Shown: in pieces, positions 62,858-64,000 of the stretch
Position numbering within the stretch: the first letter of the stretch is position 1
Layout of the letters: each line of letters opens with the position of its first letter
NCBI GenBank assembly: GCA_046269235.1
Contig: JBJZOS010000003.1
Span: forward strand, 124,001 to 188,000
DNA length: 64,000 bases
Direction: 5' to 3'
DNA from: Soonwooa sp032078105
Lineage (GTDB): Bacteria > Bacteroidota > Bacteroidia > Flavobacteriales > Weeksellaceae
Made by a program: the position numbers and the translations under genes
The notes under the pieces: generated by a model
What the model was told of the DNA's origin: nothing
The model's database searches: none
The model's input: the letters and a program-made list of their open reading frames with translations, nothing else

Positions 62858-63859
62858 ATGAGCAATATTGACGATAAAAAGAAAGCACTCCAATTAGTGC
62901 TTGATAAACTAGATAAAACTTACGGAAAAGGTACTGTAATGACTCTTGGAGAGGATTCTGTTGACCACACAATCGAGGTTATCCCATCAGGATCTTTAGG
63001 TCTTGACCTTGCTTTGGGGGTTGGTGGTTATCCTCGTGGTAGAATTATTGAAATCTACGGACCAGAATCTTCGGGTAAAACAACCTTGACACTTCATGCC
63101 ATTGCTGAAGCACAAAAACAAGGCGGTATTGCTGCATTTATAGATGCAGAGCATGCCTTTGACAGAATTTATGCTGGCAAACTGGGTATTGATCTTGACA
63201 ACTTAATCATTTCTCAACCAGACAACGGAGAACAGGCTTTAGAAATTGCTGATAACCTCATCCGTTCGGGCGCTATTGATATTGTGGTTATCGACTCGGT
63301 TGCTGCCTTAACACCAAAAGCCGAAATCGAAGGTGAAATGGGTGATTCTAAAATGGGGCTACACGCTAGATTGATGTCTCAAGCATTGAGAAAGCTAACG
63401 GCGACTATTAATAAAACTAAATGTACCGTAATTTTCATCAACCAGTTGAGAGAAAAAATCGGGGTAATGTTTGGAAATCCAGAAACAACAACTGGTGGTA
63501 ACGCTCTTAAATTCTATGCTACTGTTAGAGTTGACATCAGAAAAGCGAGTGCGCCAATCAAAAATGGTGACGAAGCTGTTGGTAGCCGTGTTAAAGTGAA
63601 AATTGTTAAAAACAAAGTAGCGCCACCTTTCAAGATGGCCGAATTTGACATCATGTATGGCGAAGGCGTTTCCAAAGTTGGTGAAATCCTAGATCAAGGT
63701 GTGGAGCTTGGTGTTATCCAAAAAAGTGGATCTTGGTTCAGTTACGAAGGTACAAAACTTGGTCAAGGTCGTGATGCTGTTAAAGATGTCATCAAAGACA
63801 ATCCTGAATTAGCAGAAGAGCTTGAAATAAAAATTAAAGAAAAAATAAAAGGAGAATAA
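62858..63859 (+). CDS. recA: Recombinase RecA
   Basis: A protein of 333 residues from ATG 62858 (MSNIDDKKKALQLVLDKLDK); a start 7 codons earlier lies over the -7 region. Walker A EIYGPESSGKTTLTLHA, Walker B IDIVVIDSVAAL, the KAEIEGEMGDSKMGLHARLM loop and FINQLREKIGVMFGNPETTT. It catalyses strand exchange and triggers the SOS-type response. The palindrome in its promoter suggests damage-dependent control. Confidence 0.97.
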   Translation: MSNIDDKKKALQLVLDKLDKTYGKGTVMTLGEDSVDHTIEVIPSGSLGLDLALGVGGYPRGRIIEIYGPESSGKTTLTLHAIAEAQKQGGIAAFIDAEHAFDRIYAGKLGIDLDNLIISQPDNGEQALEIADNLIRSGAIDIVVIDSVAALTPKAEIEGEMGDSKMGLHARLMSQALRKLTATINKTKCTVIFINQLREKIGVMFGNPETTTGGNALKFYATVRVDIRKASAPIKNGDEAVGSRVKVKIVKNKVAPPFKMAEFDIMYGEGVSKVGEILDQGVELGVIQKSGSWFSYEGTKLGQGRDAVKDVIKDNPELAEELEIKIKEKIKGE

Positions 63860-63881
63860 TTTTATTTAAATTCTTAAATAT

Positions 63882-63913
63882 AAACCGCTACATAATGTTG
63901 TAGCGGTTTTTTT
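63882..63913 (+). terminator. Terminator behind recA
   Basis: AAACCGCTACA-5-TGTAGCGGTTT followed by TTTTT. The last 90 bases of the window show no gene. Confidence 0.92.
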
Positions 63914-64000
63914 ATTTTTAAATGACGACGTAGTAATAGAACTATTTAATATCAAAAACCATATCAAGACTTCGCAAATCAATCCATTGTTTAAACATTG

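Noticed and set aside
1..64000. CRISPR arrays, complete insertion sequences, rRNA genes
   Set aside because: No regularly spaced repeats, no transposase frames with terminal repeats and no rRNA sequence were seen.

Overview
The window looks like a chromosome segment of a low-GC member of the Bacteroidota, class Flavobacteriia, close to Chryseobacterium/Elizabethkingia. The signs are a PafA-type alkaline phosphatase, a type IX secretion C-terminal sorting domain, SusC/TonB-like outer-membrane receptors, promoters of the TTTG-N19-21-TAnnTTTG type in place of -35/-10 boxes, few Shine-Dalgarno sequences and tRNA genes without an encoded CCA.

Layout. 1-2.3 kb: end of a LytS-type kinase, a LytTR regulator and an AraC regulator. 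2.4-10 kb: remnant of a mobilizable/conjugative element. Its oriT-like hairpins, mobA, mobB and two helix-turn-helix genes remain, but mobA, mobB and one HTH gene each carry an in-frame stop. The McrBC restriction system and the tyrosine integrase are intact. 10.3-12.4 kb: a CynX/NimT-like exporter and its divergent AraC regulator. 12.4-16.2 kb: RtcB RNA ligase, a cold-shock-domain protein with a long leader, and a WYL-domain regulator. 16-28 kb: mostly housekeeping and envelope genes (AsmA-like protein, holA, trxB, crcB, two identical tRNA-Ser genes, a lipoprotein, pafA, a TonB receptor). 28-34 kb: pnp, two pseudogenes, a Ro60 (TROVE) ortholog, a tRNA-like RNA and a QueA-family gene. 34-45 kb: aminopeptidase P, mntH, glutathione peroxidase, an acid phosphatase, purMNH, RidA. 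45.5-48.7 kb: a run of broken genes around one intact XRE/S24 regulator. 48.7-56.2 kb: a six-gene CheB/CheR/hybrid-kinase module. 56.4-64 kb: GNAT, mdh, pfkA, gapA, two surface proteins and recA.

The most interesting signal is an RNA-repair/RNA-quality-control set. Upstream of the Ro60 ortholog lies a 135-nt RNA candidate with perfect tRNA acceptor, D and T arms but a long double hairpin where the anticodon arm should be, as expected for a bacterial Y RNA (YrlA class). PNPase, the known Ro60/Y RNA partner in Deinococcus, is the neighbouring gene. The promoter of this RNA and the promoter of rtcB, about 18.7 kb away, share a 15-nt identical block and an inverted repeat ACGCA-N7-TGCGT (one arm GCGCA at rtcB) at the same distance. 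A third ACGCA-N7-TGCGT lies upstream of the WYL-regulator gene. This suggests one regulon joining RtcB, Ro60 and a Y RNA, controlled by a WYL protein.

The second theme is gene decay. At least ten genes or gene pieces are broken (mobA, mobB, HTH genes, TfoX-like, two GNATs, an alpha/beta hydrolase, a TIMP/NTR-like protein, a lactonase, an SDR tail), many recognisable over their full length, so the decay looks fairly recent.
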